Origin: Bryobacter sp. CoA8 C33
Lineage (GTDB): Bacteria; Acidobacteriota; Terriglobia; Bryobacterales; Bryobacteraceae
Length of the DNA: 64,000 nt
Direction of reading: 5' to 3'
Assembly: GCA_019931185.1 (NCBI GenBank)
Contig: JAINDK010000009.1
Span: 62,001 to 126,000 of the forward strand
Made by a program: the position numbers and the translations under genes. Below are positions 37,873-45,754 of this stretch, piece after piece; the first letter of the stretch is position 1, and each line of letters starts with the position of its first letter. A model generated the notes under the pieces. The model saw nothing but the letters and a program-made list of their open reading frames with translations, was not told the DNA's origin and searched no databases.

Positions 37873-38727
37873 TCAGCGCGCCAGCAACGATTCCAGTTGC
37901 CTGTCCAACTGCCCATCGAGTTTCCGTTCAAGCCGCCGCTCCGCCGGCTGCTCTGATTCACGGTCGACGTGCCGGTCCACGTTTAGTACTCCTTTTTGCC
38001 GCAGGCCCGTCAGTGCCAGCCCGTAGCGGCCCCGCACGCCCGTCTTCTCGAAAATGTGTTTCAAGTGAATCTTCACCGTTCCCGGCCGAATCCCCAGTTC
38101 CCGGGCGATCTCGCGATTCTTGAGTCCCTGCTCCACCAATTCCATCACCTGCTGCTCCCTCGCCGTCAATTCCGAACGGGGGTGCCGGTCTTCCCGCGGC
38201 TGCTCACGAAATACGGAATCTTCCATCCAATTCTTTCCGTTCACCACCGTCCGGATGCAGTTCAGCATGTTCGACGGCGACGTCGATTTCCGCAGGATCC
38301 CCTTGGCTCCCGCCTGCAGGAACCGGAGCGCCTCGGCCTCCGTCATCGATACCCCCCATACCACCGCTCTCGGCATCGGCCTCGTCGGATTCATCGCCGC
38401 TGCCCCCATATCCCCTGGCCGACCCGTCGCCAACATCAGCCGCTCCAGATCCTGATCTGCCAATCGCAAATCCTGAATCCAGTCCATCACCGCCTGCACT
38501 CCCAAGGCTTTGTCAATCAAAACTACGTCCGGCCGCTGCCGCCGGGAGATCTCCCGGCACAGCGCCAGATTCTCACACACCCCAGTCACCTGCAAGTCGC
38601 TTGTCGATCCCAGTACGGCCCTTACGCCCTCTACTGTCAACGGCTGGCTCTCGCACAACAAGACGCTGGCTGTCCTGGTTTGGGGGGGATAGTTCGTTTC
38701 CGTCACATTCACATTGCTTTCGTACAC
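37873..38727 (-). CDS. Orphan LuxR-type response regulator with degenerate receiver and charged tail
   Basis: A 284-residue regulator. The receiver-like domain (about 20-165) keeps the Asp72 site in VVLIDKALG, but the acidic pocket reads CES instead of two Asp, so phosphorylation may be weak or absent. The LuxR HTH follows at about 185-245 (LTAREQQVMELVEQGLKNRE; RPGTVKIHLKHIFEKTG). About 40 extra residues at the end (ERRLERKLDGQLDRQLES) form a charged, Leu-spaced helix not usual for NarL proteins. No kinase is adjacent. The start is GTG 38727 with GAAAGG about 12 bases upstream. It is divergent from the CpaE-like gene, a possible target. Confidence 0.88.
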   Translation of the reverse strand: MYESNVNVTETNYPPQTRTASVLLCESQPLTVEGVRAVLGSTSDLQVTGVCENLALCREISRRQRPDVVLIDKALGVQAVMDWIQDLRLADQDLERLMLATGRPGDMGAAAMNPTRPMPRAVVWGVSMTEAEALRFLQAGAKGILRKSTSPSNMLNCIRTVVNGKNWMEDSVFREQPREDRHPRSELTAREQQVMELVEQGLKNREIARELGIRPGTVKIHLKHIFEKTGVRGRYGLALTGLRQKGVLNVDRHVDRESEQPAERRLERKLDGQLDRQLESLLAR

Positions 38728-38978
38728 GATGGTAATAGCCTTTCAGCAACAACTGCTAGCTGCAATTCATTTGCTGGGCTAGCTTTGTTTGGGATTCTGG
38801 TCTAGCCACATCCCCGTGGCAGAGGAATGGCTCAACTTGGATATCCTTATCGACTCGCACCACTTAGCTTTTAGTAATTTTTCCTCAGTATTTTTCTCTA
38901 TCGTTTTTCCCCTTTTCCGACGATACTCCCATACGACACAAGGGCTGTCCGGGCCCTCCGCCCCGCTGATTCATTGCT
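38728..38978. other. 251-base divergent regulatory gap
   Basis: This is one of the largest gene-free gaps in the window. It contains two GCTAGC palindromes (38755-38760 and 38778-38783, 23 bases apart) near the regulator end and a markedly T-rich segment around 38875-38920. These could be operator and promoter elements for the divergent regulator and CpaE-like gene. No ORF or structured RNA was recognised. Confidence 0.4.
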
Positions 38979-40211
38979 ATGAGCAAATCTGAAATCTTCC
39001 TCGCCGCTGGCTCCTGGAAGTACCTACTCATCTGCCCCTCTCAGGGAATTACGAAAGACCTGCAACAGGCCTTCCGCTCCAATATGCCCACTGCCGAAAT
39101 TCTCGAGATCCCGATTTACCCTCCCTCCACAGGCTTGCTCGAGGTCCTTTCCGTTCAAAACCCCGACATCGCTATCGCCGATATCGTCAGTGACCGTGAA
39201 CAGGGGCTCAGTCTCCTAAAAGATCTCACTACCATGCAGCCCAAGATGCCGGTCATTGCTATCCTCCCCCCGGATGAAGCCGACCTCATCTTAAAATGCC
39301 TCCGCACCGGCGCCGCCGAGTTTCTCAATTACCCCTTTCCCCCCGGCCAGATCGAGGAAGTCATCAGCCGCCTCGTCGCAAAGAATCCTCCCGCTAAGGG
39401 CAACTACAAGACTGGCCGCGTGCTTGCTGTCGTTCCCGCCAAGGGAGCCTGCGGTGCCTCCACCATTGCCAGTGGCCTTACTCTTTACTGGAAAAAAAAA
39501 TCCGGTAAGCTTCTTCTTGCCGACTTTGACCCTCTCACCGGCACCATTAGCTTCCTGCTCAAGCTCAGAAGCCAGTACAGCTTCATGGATGTTGTCGCTC
39601 TTAATGACAACCTCGACGCCGATCTTTGGCGCAATATCATTACCTCTACTCAGGGCGTCGATGTCCTGCTCAGCCCCGAAGGCGCTGTCCAAGGCGTTCA
39701 CGATCTCATGGATGCCTCCTCCATCATCGACTACGCCCGCCGCAATTACGAGATCACCATTATCGATTTGTCTTGTCCTTATGGCCCTTGGAATCTCAGC
39801 ATCCTCCAAAACGCCGACGACATCCTCCTCGTTTCCACCAACGAACTTCCCTCTCTCCAGGCCACTCAACGTGCCTTCGCCTACATGGACCAGAACCGGA
39901 TTGATCGCTCCAAAGTCAAGCTTCTAGTCAATCGCTACAACCGTGATGTCGGCCTCGGCAAGGAAGTCATCGAGACGGCCATTCGTACCGAAGTCTTCCA
40001 ACTTCTGCCCAGCGACTTCGAAGCCGTCCAGCGGGCCATGATCGAGGGAAAACCCTGTCCATCCGGCTCTCCATTTGGCAAAGCCCTTCTGCAATTGGCC
40101 GAAAAGCTCGGAGGCCTCGGCATCGGTCTCGCTCCACCCCCAAAATCCGCGAAGCCTTCCTCCCCCGCCTGGGGCGGCCTGCTCAATTTGTTCTCTCGCG
40201 GCTCCAGATAA
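38979..40211 (+). CDS. CpaE-like P-loop ATPase with pseudo-receiver domain
   Basis: A 410-residue MinD/ParA-superfamily protein of the CpaE type, which in Tad pilus systems positions the secretion machine at the membrane. Residues 15-135 resemble a response-regulator receiver (PDIAIADIV; TGAAEFLNYPFPPGQIEEV). The deviant Walker A is VPAKGACGASTIA (about 152-164), where the second Lys of the ParA motif is Ala, as CpaE proteins often show. DFDPLTGTISFLL and ITIIDLSCPYGPWN follow. The last 30 residues are Pro/Ser-rich, ending in a short amphipathic stretch. No other tad/cpa genes occur here, so its partner system is elsewhere or it has another role. Confidence 0.85.
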   Translation: MSKSEIFLAAGSWKYLLICPSQGITKDLQQAFRSNMPTAEILEIPIYPPSTGLLEVLSVQNPDIAIADIVSDREQGLSLLKDLTTMQPKMPVIAILPPDEADLILKCLRTGAAEFLNYPFPPGQIEEVISRLVAKNPPAKGNYKTGRVLAVVPAKGACGASTIASGLTLYWKKKSGKLLLADFDPLTGTISFLLKLRSQYSFMDVVALNDNLDADLWRNIITSTQGVDVLLSPEGAVQGVHDLMDASSIIDYARRNYEITIIDLSCPYGPWNLSILQNADDILLVSTNELPSLQATQRAFAYMDQNRIDRSKVKLLVNRYNRDVGLGKEVIETAIRTEVFQLLPSDFEAVQRAMIEGKPCPSGSPFGKALLQLAEKLGGLGIGLAPPPKSAKPSSPAWGGLLNLFSRGSR

Positions 40212-40220
40212 ACTGGTTTC

Positions 40221-41213
40221 TTGCTTACCCTGGACTGCTCCACAGCCCAACACTACCTCGCTGAGCACTTCCGCCTTCCCGCCGCCTCCATTAAGGTGCG
40301 GGAACTCCCCGGCGGTGTCTCCAATCTCGTCTTCCGTGCCTCCCTCCCCGGCCTGCCCGACCTCATCCTCAAACAATCCCTCGCCAAGCTCCGCGTCGCC
40401 GAAGACTGGTTCTCCGATCGCAGCCGTATCTTCCGCGAAATCGACGCTCTCTCCCTCCTCGCCCCCCTCGCCCCGCCCGGCGCCCTCCCTCAAGTCCTCT
40501 TCGCCGACAAATCCAACTACCTCTTTGCCATGTCCGCCGCCCACCCCGACGCCCCCACCTGGAAGCAACAACTCCTTGCCGGCGAAATCCATCTCTCCCT
40601 CGCCGCCCAGGCCGCCCACCTCCATGCCCTCTTCTTTCAGTCCAACCCCGCCTACCACCACTTCTCCGGCCTCGACCTCTTCGACCAGCTCCGCCTCGAT
40701 CCCTATTACCGCTTCGCCGCCTCCCGCCACCCCGACCTGCAGCCCCATTTCCATCGCGCCATCGAGCAGGCCCGTACTCAACTCCGTGCCCTCACCCATG
40801 GCGACTTCTCGCCCAAGAACTTCCTCGTCAACCCGGGTCCTACTCTCCTTTCCATCGACTACGAAGTCATCCACTTCGGCGACCCCAGTTTCGATGCCGC
40901 CTTCCTGCTCAATCACTTCCTGCTCAAGGCTTGGCATAATTCCCAGTCGCGCGCCCACTACGCCGCCCTTGCCCTCCATTACTGGCAAACCCTACTCGCT
41001 CTCCTCCCCGCCGGACAGTGCTGGCTCGAGCCCTCCACCATCCTCCACCTCGGCTGTCTCCACCTCGCCCGCGTCGACGGCAAAAGCCCCGTCGAATACC
41101 TCCGCCCCAACGAAATACTCCAGGTCCGCCGCTTCGCCCGCGACCTCATTCAGAATCCCCCGCGCACCGTCGCCGAAGTCTTCGAAATGCAAGCAGAGGC
41201 CTTTCATGAGTAA
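40221..41213 (+). CDS. Aminoglycoside phosphotransferase/choline kinase-fold enzyme
   Basis: A 330-residue small-molecule kinase of the APH fold. LPGGVSNLVFRASLPG is the nucleotide loop region and LILKQSLAKL carries the ATP-binding Lys. THGDFSPKNFLVN is Brenner's motif with catalytic Asp and metal-binding Asn. SIDYEVIHFGDPSFD provides the DFG-equivalent Asp. The spacing resembles methylthioribose kinases and homoserine/choline kinases more than resistance enzymes, but the substrate is uncertain. The start is TTG 40221, nine bases after the CpaE-like gene. Its stop overlaps the enolase start by eight bases, so the two are probably co-translated. Confidence 0.82.
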   Translation: MLTLDCSTAQHYLAEHFRLPAASIKVRELPGGVSNLVFRASLPGLPDLILKQSLAKLRVAEDWFSDRSRIFREIDALSLLAPLAPPGALPQVLFADKSNYLFAMSAAHPDAPTWKQQLLAGEIHLSLAAQAAHLHALFFQSNPAYHHFSGLDLFDQLRLDPYYRFAASRHPDLQPHFHRAIEQARTQLRALTHGDFSPKNFLVNPGPTLLSIDYEVIHFGDPSFDAAFLLNHFLLKAWHNSQSRAHYAALALHYWQTLLALLPAGQCWLEPSTILHLGCLHLARVDGKSPVEYLRPNEILQVRRFARDLIQNPPRTVAEVFEMQAEAFHE

Positions 41214-42504
41214 ATCCACCATCCAGTCCATCCGCGCCTTCGAAATTCTCGACAGCCGCGGCCGCCCCACCCTCGAAGCCCACCTCACCCTCTCTAGCGG
41301 CCTCACCGCCGCGGCCCAGGTTCCCTCCGGCGCCTCCACCGGCCTCAGCGAAGCCCACGAACTGCGTGACGCCGACCCCGCCCGCTACCGCGGGCTCGGC
41401 GTGCTCCGCGCCGTCCACAACGTCAATGCCGAAATCAACGCCGCCCTCGCCGGCCTCGACCCCCTCGACCAAACCCTCATCGATCAAACCCTCATCTCCC
41501 TCGACGGCACTCCCAACAAATCCCGCCTCGGCGCCAATGCCATCCTCTCCGCTTCCTGTGCCACTGCCCGCGCCGCCTCCCTCCTCACCGGCCAGCCCCT
41601 CTGGCGCTATCTCGCCGGCGCCCGCCCCGCCGTGCTCCCTCTCCCCATGGTCAATATCCTCTCCGGCGGTCTCCATGCCGCTCACGCCATGGAATTCCAG
41701 GATTTCCTCGCTATCCCCCACGCCGCCCCCTCCTTTGCCGAGGCCATGCGCTGGATCAACTCCATCCACCATTCCGCCCGCCTCCTGCTCGAAGCCGCGG
41801 GAGCTTACTTCACCGGCGTCGCCGACGAAGGCGGCTGGGGTCCCAAACTTCCCACCAACGAAGCCGCTCTCTCCCTGCTCACCCGCGCCATCGAGCACGC
41901 CGGCCTCCAGCCCGGCGCCCAGGTCTCCATCGCCCTCGATGTCGCCTCCTCCCACTTCTTCCGTGATGGCCTCTACCACCTCCAGTCCGAATCCCGCTCC
42001 CTCACGGCCCCCGAATTCATTTCCCTCCTCGATCATTGGTGTCGCAACTATCCCGTCGTCTCCATCGAAGACGGCCTCGATCAATCCGCCTGGTCCGATT
42101 GGCCCGCTCTCACCGCCCGCCTCGGCGCCCAAGCCCAGATCATCGGTGACGACTTCCTCACCACCAATCCCCAACGCCTCTCCCGCGCCATCGCCGAATC
42201 CTCGGCCAATGCCGTCCTCGTCAAAATGAATCAGATCGGCACCCTCACCGAGACTTTCGCCGTCATCGATCAGGCCCGCGCCGCCGGCTGGCGCGCCGTC
42301 ATCTCCGCCCGCAGCGGCGAAACCGAAGACTCCTTCCTCACCGACCTCGCCATTGCCTCCGGCATGGCCCAACTCAAGGTCGGCTCCATCACCCGCTCCG
42401 AGCGCCTCGCCAAATACAACCGCGCCCTCATTCTCGAACAGACCGCTTCGCTACCCCACTGGTCCGCCGCCCCCGCTCTTCTCCCCCCTACTCGACCACG
42501 TTGA
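41206..42504 (+). CDS. eno: Enolase
   Basis: A 432-residue glycolytic enzyme converting 2-phosphoglycerate to phosphoenolpyruvate. Motifs are AFEILDSRGRPTLE, VPSGASTGLSEA (mobile loop Ser), ADEGGWGP, SIEDGLDQ, IIGDDFLTTN (metal Asp) and VLVKMNQIGTLTET with the catalytic Lys. The usual HRSGET stretch reads ISARSGETEDSF, so the His that contacts substrate is replaced by Ala. LHAAHAMEFQDF also departs from common forms. It is long for a bacterial enolase only in its short divergent C-terminus. ATG 41206 lies inside the preceding kinase gene, and the 3' end overlaps the converging SET gene by 17 bases. Confidence 0.94.
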   Translation: MSKSTIQSIRAFEILDSRGRPTLEAHLTLSSGLTAAAQVPSGASTGLSEAHELRDADPARYRGLGVLRAVHNVNAEINAALAGLDPLDQTLIDQTLISLDGTPNKSRLGANAILSASCATARAASLLTGQPLWRYLAGARPAVLPLPMVNILSGGLHAAHAMEFQDFLAIPHAAPSFAEAMRWINSIHHSARLLLEAAGAYFTGVADEGGWGPKLPTNEAALSLLTRAIEHAGLQPGAQVSIALDVASSHFFRDGLYHLQSESRSLTAPEFISLLDHWCRNYPVVSIEDGLDQSAWSDWPALTARLGAQAQIIGDDFLTTNPQRLSRAIAESSANAVLVKMNQIGTLTETFAVIDQARAAGWRAVISARSGETEDSFLTDLAIASGMAQLKVGSITRSERLAKYNRALILEQTASLPHWSAAPALLPPTRPR

Positions 42505-42949
42505 TAAAACCCCGGCACCCCTTCGCCCCACACTTGCACACCACCTTTTCCTGATTCTTCCCAAAGTGATAGTCAAGCAATAACTCTTCGCCCTTTTGGA
42601 TATCCCGCAAGCTGAAATACAGCACGTGCCGCTTCACAATCCGCGACTCCAGATTCGGCTCGCAACAATGGTTTACAAACTCCGCCCCGCTGCCCCCCAC
42701 CGCCCCATCCACATACCAGTACGCATCAATCGTGAACAGACAATGGATCTCGTTTGACTCCGCCCGCTTCTTCCCCTCCTTGCGGCTCACCAACTCCCCC
42801 GTGTACTCCATCACTTTCCGCCCCTTCGGAATCGCCTCCAGCGCAAACACACCCCACCTGTGTATCGCGCTCGGCCTGACTTCCAACTGAAAGCTGCAAT
42901 ACTCTTGTTTCAATTGGGGGCGCGCCACGCCCCCCTTCTTCGGCTTCAT
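42488..42949 (-). CDS. SET-domain protein lysine methyltransferase with post-SET zinc motif
   Basis: A 153-residue protein made of little more than a SET domain, which transfers methyl from SAM to lysine. Motifs in order are HRWGVFALEAIPKG, MEYTGELVS, GAEFVNHCCEPNLES (the pseudoknot NHxCxPN) and GEELLLDYHF (catalytic Tyr). A post-SET CKCGAKGC fits CxCx4C, with the fourth zinc ligand probably the Cys of NHCC. This is the eukaryotic-like layout occasionally found in bacteria. The target is unknown, perhaps ribosomal or nucleoid protein. It lies nine bases after the 38-residue membrane peptide gene and ends convergently inside enolase. Confidence 0.9.
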   Translation of the reverse strand: MKPKKGGVARPQLKQEYCSFQLEVRPSAIHRWGVFALEAIPKGRKVMEYTGELVSRKEGKKRAESNEIHCLFTIDAYWYVDGAVGGSGAEFVNHCCEPNLESRIVKRHVLYFSLRDIQKGEELLLDYHFGKNQEKVVCKCGAKGCRGFINVVE

Positions 42950-42958
42950 GGCCGTGCT

Positions 42959-43075
42959 CTAAAAATCATCTTCCGCCGCGCTAGACTTCTTGCCCTTGCG
43001 GCGGATGACGATCACTGCCACGCAAAGCACTGCCAGCACTCCCGCCACAACCCGAACCAGCATTTCTGTTTCCAT
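42959..43075 (-). CDS. 38-residue single-span membrane peptide
   Basis: The frame gives METEMLVRVVAGVLAVLC, continues hydrophobic to residue 24, then turns to RRKGKKSS and an acidic end (EDDF). This is one transmembrane helix with a basic cytoplasmic flank. An ideal AAGGAGG (43082-43088) stands six bases before the ATG, one of the strongest ribosome sites in the window. The stop is nine bases from the SET gene start, so they should share a transcript. It may anchor or regulate the methyltransferase; that is inference. Confidence 0.72.
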   Translation of the reverse strand: METEMLVRVVAGVLAVLCVAVIVIRRKGKKSSAAEDDF

Positions 43076-43090
43076 CTTCAACCTCCTTAG

Positions 43091-43151
43091 ATTGCGAAAT
43101 GAATATCCAGGCTACTAAAACCTGTTTTCACTGGCAATAGCCTATCGCAAT
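43091..43151. promoter_or_regulatory. Nested inverted repeats in divergent gap
   Basis: ATTGCGA (43091-43097) pairs with TCGCAAT (43145-43151), and inside it AGGCTA (43109-43114) pairs with TAGCCT (43138-43143). It lies upstream of the membrane-peptide/SET genes on one side and the 43273 gene on the other. It may be an operator or a leader RNA fold. Confidence 0.4.
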
Positions 43152-43188
43152 CGATTCCCATCCCCCCCTCCCGCGCGAAAATCAAAAC

Positions 43189-43216
43189 TTGCAATCCCCC
43201 TCGTGCGTCTTATAAT
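43189..43216 (+). promoter_or_regulatory. Sigma70-like promoter for the 43273 gene
   Basis: TTGCAA (43189-43194), a 16-base spacer, and a perfect TATAAT (43211-43216) form the best conventional promoter seen in the window. A start site near 43223 would leave a leader of about 50 bases ending in GAGG before ATG 43273. Confidence 0.7.
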
Positions 43217-43272
43217 TGCAGAAATCCTCTTTTGAGGTCGATACTTTCGTTAGCAGTTCTTGCGAGGTTTTT

Positions 43273-43884
43273 ATGGACATTCTTGGCGAACGCAAATTCG
43301 TTGAAATTCCCGGCAACCGCACGCACGAACTACCCCCGTTGCTAGTCCGTTCCACTCCCGTCAAACGCCTCGACAAAATGGTCAGCATGGCCGAGGACAT
43401 CCTCTCCTCGGAAGATCTTCTCTCCACCCTTCCCCTGCTCGATCCCCGCATTGAGCTCGAATTCGAGCGCCGCCGCATGGATCTGGCTCTCAATCTCGTC
43501 GATCAGTACCAGACCTTTATGCACACCTGGGCCTGGGGTGACTCCATCCTCGAATGGATCAAACAGTGTGAGACCACCTTTGAGTCCCGCCCCGATCTCC
43601 GCCCCCTTCTCAAGGCCGATGTCTGGCCCCACGCCGGCCGCAAGAGCTTCGTCGTCCTCCTCGAGGACAAAGCCCGCCACCTTACCATCAACCCCGAAGG
43701 CGCCCTCGGCCTCCGCCTCACTTTCCGCCAACCCCCGCCCATCTCCTGCTTCTCTGACCAGTTCCTGTTCTACCTCAACGGCTCCCTCGCCCAGTCCGCC
43801 TTCCGCACCTGGGCCGGCATGAACCCCGATCCCGTCTCCGATCTTCCTCCCGAACGCTTCCGTTTCGACGTCGTCACCATGTAG
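43273..43884 (+). CDS. Conserved hypothetical protein (203 aa), possible paralogue of the 16152 gene
   Basis: A soluble protein with no signal peptide. It opens MDILGERKFVEIPG, then HELPPLLVRSTPVKRLDKMV, a helical stretch ending in SILEWIKQCETTFESRPDLR (about 91-110), and a beta-rich C-terminal half (KSFVVLLEDKARHLTIN). The LPPL...DKMV block and the WIKQC motif recur in order in the protein at 16152-16799. GAGG six bases before ATG 43273 and a good promoter 57 bases upstream fix the start; the longer frame from 43216 has no such support. It appears monocistronic. Function unknown. Confidence 0.82.
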   Translation: MDILGERKFVEIPGNRTHELPPLLVRSTPVKRLDKMVSMAEDILSSEDLLSTLPLLDPRIELEFERRRMDLALNLVDQYQTFMHTWAWGDSILEWIKQCETTFESRPDLRPLLKADVWPHAGRKSFVVLLEDKARHLTINPEGALGLRLTFRQPPPISCFSDQFLFYLNGSLAQSAFRTWAGMNPDPVSDLPPERFRFDVVTM

Positions 43885-43913
43885 CCGCGTCCTCAACGCG
43901 CCCCCGCTCTTGA

Positions 43914-43919
43914 TACCCT
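43914..43919 (+). promoter_or_regulatory. Extended -10-like TGA-TACCCT before the oxidoreductase
   Basis: TACCCT, preceded by TGA, ends nine bases before ATG 43929. There is no Shine-Dalgarno sequence in the nine bases. The spacing equals that seen for metH. Weak evidence alone. Confidence 0.3.
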
Positions 43920-43928
43920 GTTGTTTCT

Positions 43929-44930
43929 ATGCAACTCGCTATCGTCGGACTCGGCTTCATGGGCGCCACCCACGTCAAGTCCGCCCTCTCCATCCCGGGC
44001 ATCCAACTTGCCGTCGTCTCCCGTGACCCCGATAAGCTCAAAGGCGACCTCTCCAAGGTCTCCGGCAACCTCGCCACCACCGAGGCCGCCCTCGACTTCT
44101 CCTCTCTCCGTACTTTTTCCACCTTCGACGATGTGCTCGCCGACCCCACCATCGACGCCGTCGATCTCTGTCTCCCCACCGCCCTCCACGAACCCTTCAC
44201 CACCCGTGCCCTCGCCGCCGGCAAGCACGTCCTCGTCGAAAAACCCATGGGCCTCGACCGCGCCGCCTGCGACCGCATGCTTGCCGCCGCCCAATCCGCC
44301 AACCGCATCCTCATGGCCGCCCAGGTCCTCCGCTTCTTCCCCTCCTACGACGCTCTCAAATCCCACACCGCTACCCACTCCACCCTCGCCGCTACCTTCC
44401 GCCGCCGCTGCGCCGCTCCCGGTTGGGGCCCCTGGCTCAAGGACAAATCCCAGTCCGGCGGCGGTGTCTTCGACCTCCTCATCCACGACATCGACATGGC
44501 CCTCTATCTCTACGGCACTCCCCTCCACGTCCGCGCCACCGGCTACGAAAACCTCTCTCAGCAAATCGATCTTCTCAACGCGGAACTCACCTACCCTAAC
44601 TTCACCCTCACCAGCGATGGTGGTTGGCATCCCGGCGCTTATCCCTTCTCGATGGAATTCACCGCCGTCACCACCGGTGGCACCATCGAATACCACTCCT
44701 CCCAGCCCAACCCCTTCCTCTACGTCCCCGGCGCTGAACCCGTCGAACTCGCCCCCCCCTCCCCCATTGACGCCTATCGCGAAGAGATCGCCTACTTCCT
44801 CGATTGCGCGAAAGACAACCGCGAGCCCTCCCGCTGCACTCCGCTCGATTCCGCCCGCGCCGTCTCCCTCGCTCACCTTTTGCTCGAATCCCGTTCACTC
44901 CAAGGAAAACAACTCTCATGCCAACTCTAA
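43929..44930 (+). CDS. Gfo/Idh/MocA family NAD(P)-dependent oxidoreductase
   Basis: A 333-residue sugar or inositol dehydrogenase-like protein. The N-terminal Rossmann fold begins LAIVGLGFMGATHVKSAL (GxGxxG). LCLPTALHEPFTTRALAAGK and VLVEKPMG contain the EKP signature whose Lys is catalytic. GGGVFDLLIHDIDMALYL gives the DxxxH-type active-site Asp and His. It should oxidise a hydroxyl of a sugar or derivative. Its stop overlaps the following isomerase-like gene by 13 bases, so both probably act on one carbohydrate, as these two families often pair. Confidence 0.92.
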   Translation: MQLAIVGLGFMGATHVKSALSIPGIQLAVVSRDPDKLKGDLSKVSGNLATTEAALDFSSLRTFSTFDDVLADPTIDAVDLCLPTALHEPFTTRALAAGKHVLVEKPMGLDRAACDRMLAAAQSANRILMAAQVLRFFPSYDALKSHTATHSTLAATFRRRCAAPGWGPWLKDKSQSGGGVFDLLIHDIDMALYLYGTPLHVRATGYENLSQQIDLLNAELTYPNFTLTSDGGWHPGAYPFSMEFTAVTTGGTIEYHSSQPNPFLYVPGAEPVELAPPSPIDAYREEIAYFLDCAKDNREPSRCTPLDSARAVSLAHLLLESRSLQGKQLSCQL

Positions 44931-45754
44931 AACCCCTCGAACTCGGCTGTATCTTCTGGGCTCAGAACAACAAGTCCGCCCTCGAACAGATCCAGGCCCT
45001 CAAAGCCCTCGGCCTCCACTGCGCCCAACTCGGCTGCTCCGGCGAATACCGCATCGAAGGCAAAGCCTCCGAATGGAAAGCCGCCTGCGAGGCCGAAAAC
45101 TTCACTCTCCTTGCTGTCGTCGCCGCCTATGACGGCGAAGACTACGCCGACATCCCCACCGTCGAGCGCACCGTCGGCTTCATCCCCCCCGCCACCCGCG
45201 AGGTCCGCGAGGCCCGTACCCTCGCTCTCTCTGACTTTGCCCGCGACATCGGCATCCCCGTCTTCGCCTGTCACGTCGGCTTCGTCCCCCACGACAAGTC
45301 CAACGAAAACTACATCGCCGTCCAGGCCATGGTCCGCCGCATCTGCGACCATTGCGCCGGCAACGGCCAGTTCTTCCACCTCGAAACCGGTCAGGAACCC
45401 GCCGAAGTCCTCCTCGACTTCCTCACCGACACCGCCAAGCCCAACCTCGCCATCAACTTCGACCCCGCCAATATGATCCTCTACGGCACCTCTGACCCCG
45501 TCGATGCCATGGAAGTTCTCAAGGGCCACATCCGCTCCGTCCACGTCAAGGACGGCGAATGGCCCGCCGGCCCTGGCCAACTCGGCGCCGAAAAACCCCT
45601 GGGGCAGGGAAGTGTCGGCATGCCCCGCTACATCGCCAAGCTTAAGGAAATCGGCTACTCCGGCCCCCTCGTCATCGAGCGCGAAGGCACCACCCCCGAA
45701 GTCTGGACTGAAAACATCCAGGGCGCCATCGCCCTCCTCAACACCCTTGTCTGA
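44918..45754 (+). CDS. Sugar phosphate isomerase/epimerase-type TIM barrel (AP endonuclease 2 family)
   Basis: A 278-residue xylose-isomerase-like barrel. Metal-ligand regions are visible at FHLETGQEPAEVLLDFL (Glu), AINFDPANMILYG (Asp), VHVKDGEWPAG (His and Asp) and LVIEREGT (Glu). Such enzymes isomerise or epimerise sugars with a divalent metal. ATG 44918 was chosen for AAGGAAA about ten bases upstream and fit to the family; the longer frame reads through the oxidoreductase out of register. It follows the Gfo/Idh/MocA gene with a 13-base overlap. The exact substrate is unknown. Confidence 0.88.
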   Translation: MPTLKPLELGCIFWAQNNKSALEQIQALKALGLHCAQLGCSGEYRIEGKASEWKAACEAENFTLLAVVAAYDGEDYADIPTVERTVGFIPPATREVREARTLALSDFARDIGIPVFACHVGFVPHDKSNENYIAVQAMVRRICDHCAGNGQFFHLETGQEPAEVLLDFLTDTAKPNLAINFDPANMILYGTSDPVDAMEVLKGHIRSVHVKDGEWPAGPGQLGAEKPLGQGSVGMPRYIAKLKEIGYSGPLVIEREGTTPEVWTENIQGAIALLNTLV

